A stretch of 7,791 nt of DNA from Verrucomicrobiota bacterium (GTDB lineage: Bacteria > Verrucomicrobiota > Verrucomicrobiia > Chthoniobacterales > UBA10450). Below, piece after piece: positions 6,285 through 7,791 of this stretch. The stretch is taken from the NCBI GenBank assembly GCA_003219335.1, contig QHOF01000005.1, positions 1 to 7,791 of the forward strand, in the 5' to 3' direction. Each line of letters starts with the position of its first letter. The stretch's first letter is position 1. A program made the position numbers and the translations under genes. The notes below the pieces were generated by a model that did not search any database, was not told where the DNA came from, and worked only from the letters and a program-made list of their open reading frames with translations.

Positions 6285-6810
6285 CCTGGTACACTCCTTG
6301 GGACTTCACACTTTCCAGAAAACGCCTTGTTGCCTCATCATCAAACTTGGGATCTGTAGCTTCAATGCACAAGAAAAAACGGTTTCGACTGGCCAATTCA
6401 AAACGTTCGAGATTAAAAACCGGATGATACGGCATCGGCAGTCGGTTGAGCGCCAGCAGTCCGAACAGCGCGAACAGGGCGGCTATCAACACCGTCAGTT
6501 CAAAGGTAACGGGGATGAAGGAAGGCCAACTGTTGAGCGGCCTGCCGCCAACGTTGATCGGGTAGTCGATCACCGATATCCAATATTGGAGATAAAAACC
6601 CCCAACGCAGCCGATGATGCCGCCGATCAAGACGATGAGCGGAATGCCGGTCTTATGGAAGCCGATCGCTTCGGCCAGACCCTCAACCGGAAAGGGTGTA
6701 AAGGCGTCCATGCGCCGAAAGCCCTCCGCGTAAGCGCGACGGGCGCCGGCCAGCAACGCCTCGGGGTTGGTGAATTCAGCCATCAATCCGTAGACAGGAG
6801 TTCGATTCAT
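6274..6810 (-). CDS. actD: Alternative complex III subunit ActD (DUF3341 family)
   Basis: Small membrane subunit of ACIII, 178 aa. It has a cytoplasmic-type N-terminal domain (YGLMAEFTNPEALLAGARRA, 7-26, then AFTPFPVEGL at 36-45), two TM helices (about 54-75 and 101-122) joined by a loop with YPINVGGRPLNSWPSF (83-98), and a C-terminal tail with YHPVFNLERF and FFLCIEATDPKFD (145-157). This two-TM arrangement and these motifs match DUF3341, the ActD family. No cofactor motif is present. In known ACIII structures the subunit has no redox centre and packs beside ActC. The ATG at 6810 follows a 38 bp gap after actC, the longest gap in the window. I see no clear ribosome binding site before it, but the N-terminus matches the family start. 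The end overlaps actE by 11 bp. Confidence 0.95.
   Translation of the reverse strand: MNRTPVYGLMAEFTNPEALLAGARRAYAEGFRRMDAFTPFPVEGLAEAIGFHKTGIPLIVLIGGIIGCVGGFYLQYWISVIDYPINVGGRPLNSWPSFIPVTFELTVLIAALFALFGLLALNRLPMPYHPVFNLERFELASRNRFFLCIEATDPKFDDEATRRFLESVKSQGVYQVEH
6294..6299 (-). promoter_or_regulatory. Ribosome binding site for actE (TTG start)
   Basis: AAGGAG on the minus strand, 9 nt before the TTG at 6284-6282 and within the last codons of actD. It is the strongest such site in the window and supports an uncommon start codon. Confidence 0.7.
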
Positions 6811-6848
6811 AACCGACGTTTGTCTATTCGCTTTACGCCGACTCTTCC
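6811..6848 (-). other. actC-actD spacer, no recognisable signal
   Basis: The longest non-coding gap in the window at 38 bp. I see no inverted repeat, U-run terminator or clear ribosome binding site. GGAAGAG at its upstream edge is too far from the actD ATG to be a normal one. It is best read as a plain intra-operon spacer. Confidence 0.5.
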
Positions 6849-7791
6849 CTACTCACTCTTCACCGTGGCCTCATGCACCAGTTCGCGCATCTCAAAGATC
6901 GAGATCATCGGTAGGATGCGGATGAAGAGGAACATGAGCGCAAGAAACAAACCGATAGACCCCGCTAAAACCGCGTAATCCCAAATCGTGCCGGAATACA
7001 TACCCCATGCCGACGGCATGAAGTCACGGGACAGACTAACGACAACGATCACATAGCGTTCCAACCACATACCGATATTTACACAGATGGCGATCGCGAA
7101 CAGCGCCGGCACATTCGTCCGCACGCCGCGGATCCACAGAGCTTGTGGCACCAACAGATTGAACAGAATCAGGACCCAATACATGTACGCGTAAGGGCCA
7201 AACATCCGGTTCATCATCATGTATTGTTCGTACAGATTGCCACTGTACCAGGCCATGAACGTTTCCATCACGTATCCATAGGCGACGATCAATCCAGTCG
7301 CCAACATCACCTCACCCATGTTCCTCAGGTGTCGTAGTGTAATGAAATCCTCCAGGCTATAGACCTTGCGCAGAGGAATCGCCAGTGTCAGGACCATCGC
7401 GAACCCGGAGTAAATCGCGCCAGCGACAAAGTACGGCGGAAAAATCGTCGAGTGCCAGCCAGGCACAAGCGCTACGGCAAAGTCGAAACTAACCACGGTG
7501 TGCACCGACACCACCAACGGCGTCGCTAGCCCGGCTAAGAGAAGGTAGGCCATTTCGTAACGATGCCAGTGGATGGCGGAGCCACGCCAGCCCATGGCCA
7601 GAATCCCATAGGCAAAGCGTGGAAAGCGTTTGCGTGCCCGATCCCGCAGCGTAGCGAGGTCCGGGATCAGCCCCACGTACCAGAATATCAGCGAGACCGT
7701 GAAGTAGGTCGAGACCGCAAAGACGTCCCACACCAGCGGGCTGCGGAACTGAGGCTGTATCCCCATGGTGCTCGGGTAGGGAAACAACCAG
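6849..7791 (-). CDS. actC: Alternative complex III subunit ActC (NrfD/PsrC-like quinol-site subunit), 5' end outside the window
   Basis: Polytopic subunit of the NrfD/PsrC family that holds the quinol-oxidation site of ACIII beside the ActB Fe-S clusters. The reading frame enters from base 7791 (codons Trp-Leu-Phe-Pro-Tyr). About 313 residues are visible, and full-length ActC is usually 450-490 aa with about ten TM helices, so roughly a third is missing. Counting from the Leu codon at 7787, motifs include FPYPSTMGIQPQFRSPLVWD (2-21), IHWHRYEM (72-79), SVHTVVSFDFA (94-104), GWHSTIFPPYFVAGAIYSG (110-128), ETFMAWYSG (175-183) and NIGMWLERY (237-245). His96 and Asp102 lie in the VHTVVSFDF helix, which family knowledge links to quinol binding and proton transfer. 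The C-terminus is EMRELVHEATVKSE. The TTG at 7787 is an interior leucine codon, not a start. Confidence 0.95.
   Translation of the reverse strand, partial: WLFPYPSTMGIQPQFRSPLVWDVFAVSTYFTVSLIFWYVGLIPDLATLRDRARKRFPRFAYGILAMGWRGSAIHWHRYEMAYLLLAGLATPLVVSVHTVVSFDFAVALVPGWHSTIFPPYFVAGAIYSGFAMVLTLAIPLRKVYSLEDFITLRHLRNMGEVMLATGLIVAYGYVMETFMAWYSGNLYEQYMMMNRMFGPYAYMYWVLILFNLLVPQALWIRGVRTNVPALFAIAICVNIGMWLERYVIVVVSLSRDFMPSAWGMYSGTIWDYAVLAGSIGLFLALMFLFIRILPMISIFEMRELVHEATVKSE

Noticed and set aside
6250..6978. Plus-strand open frame of 242 codons crossing the actC/actD/actE junctions
   Set aside because: Antisense to three well-supported genes. The translation is rich in Arg, Gln and His with no domain or membrane pattern, and it follows from the codon composition of the opposite strand.
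7785..7787. TTG as the start of the ActC reading frame
   Set aside because: It falls inside the conserved WLFPYPSTM region in the middle of ActC. The frame continues to the window edge, so the gene is simply cut.
1..7791. Transposons, CRISPR arrays, tRNA/rRNA genes, attachment sites, rho-independent terminators
   Set aside because: I looked along both strands and found no array-like repeats, cloverleaf-like segments, transposase motifs, or hairpins followed by T-runs in the short gaps. Coding density leaves almost no room for them.

Overview
The window is one dense run of genes, all read from the minus strand, encoding the end of a bacterial alternative complex III (ACIII, act genes) followed by an SCO copper chaperone and a caa3-type cytochrome c oxidase. 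In transcription order (right to left): actC (5' part outside the window), actD, actE, actF, a small one-TM protein of unknown function, SCO, coxB with a fused cytochrome c domain, coxA, and coxC (3' end outside the window). No RNA genes, mobile elements, CRISPR arrays, long repeats or convincing terminators were seen. The largest gene-free gap is 38 bp, so there is no unexplained stretch of 300 bases or more.

Layout: 7791-6274 holds the quinol-side membrane subunits ActC (NrfD-like) and ActD (DUF3341). 6284-5679 encodes the monoheme cytochrome c lipoprotein ActE. 5682-4507 encodes ActF, the second polytopic subunit. 4501-4049 is the small anchored protein. 4083-3181 is SCO. 3176-1 is coxB-coxA-coxC. 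Most junctions overlap or are a few bases apart: ATGA at actE/actF and coxB/coxA, 8 bp at coxA/coxC, 11 bp at actD/actE, and 35 bp at the small gene/SCO. This points to a single transcript with translational coupling. The promoter and the first genes (expected actA pentaheme cytochrome and actB Fe-S/molybdopterin-like subunit) lie beyond base 7791. Any coxD or later genes lie before base 1.

How it works (family knowledge plus inference): ACIII oxidises quinol and passes electrons through heme c centres, including the one on ActE. The cytochrome c domain fused to CoxB accepts them and feeds CuA, then heme a and the heme a3/CuB site of CoxA, where O2 is reduced. SCO supplies or reduces the CuA site. 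Placing both complexes in one operon fits a physical ACIII-caa3 supercomplex that needs no soluble cytochrome c.

Organism: a Gram-negative aerobic respirer of moderate GC content. The gene order and protein style most resemble Acidobacteriota from memory. Methylomirabilota/Rokubacteria, Myxococcota and other former deltaproteobacteria with act-cox clusters cannot be excluded. The system itself is known. The notable details are an A2-type oxidase with a Tyr-Ser motif replacing the D-channel glutamate, a Gln in place of the usual CuA-loop Glu, a conserved but unassigned small protein embedded in the operon, and an SCO protein with a C-terminal membrane anchor and a Cys/His/Tyr motif.
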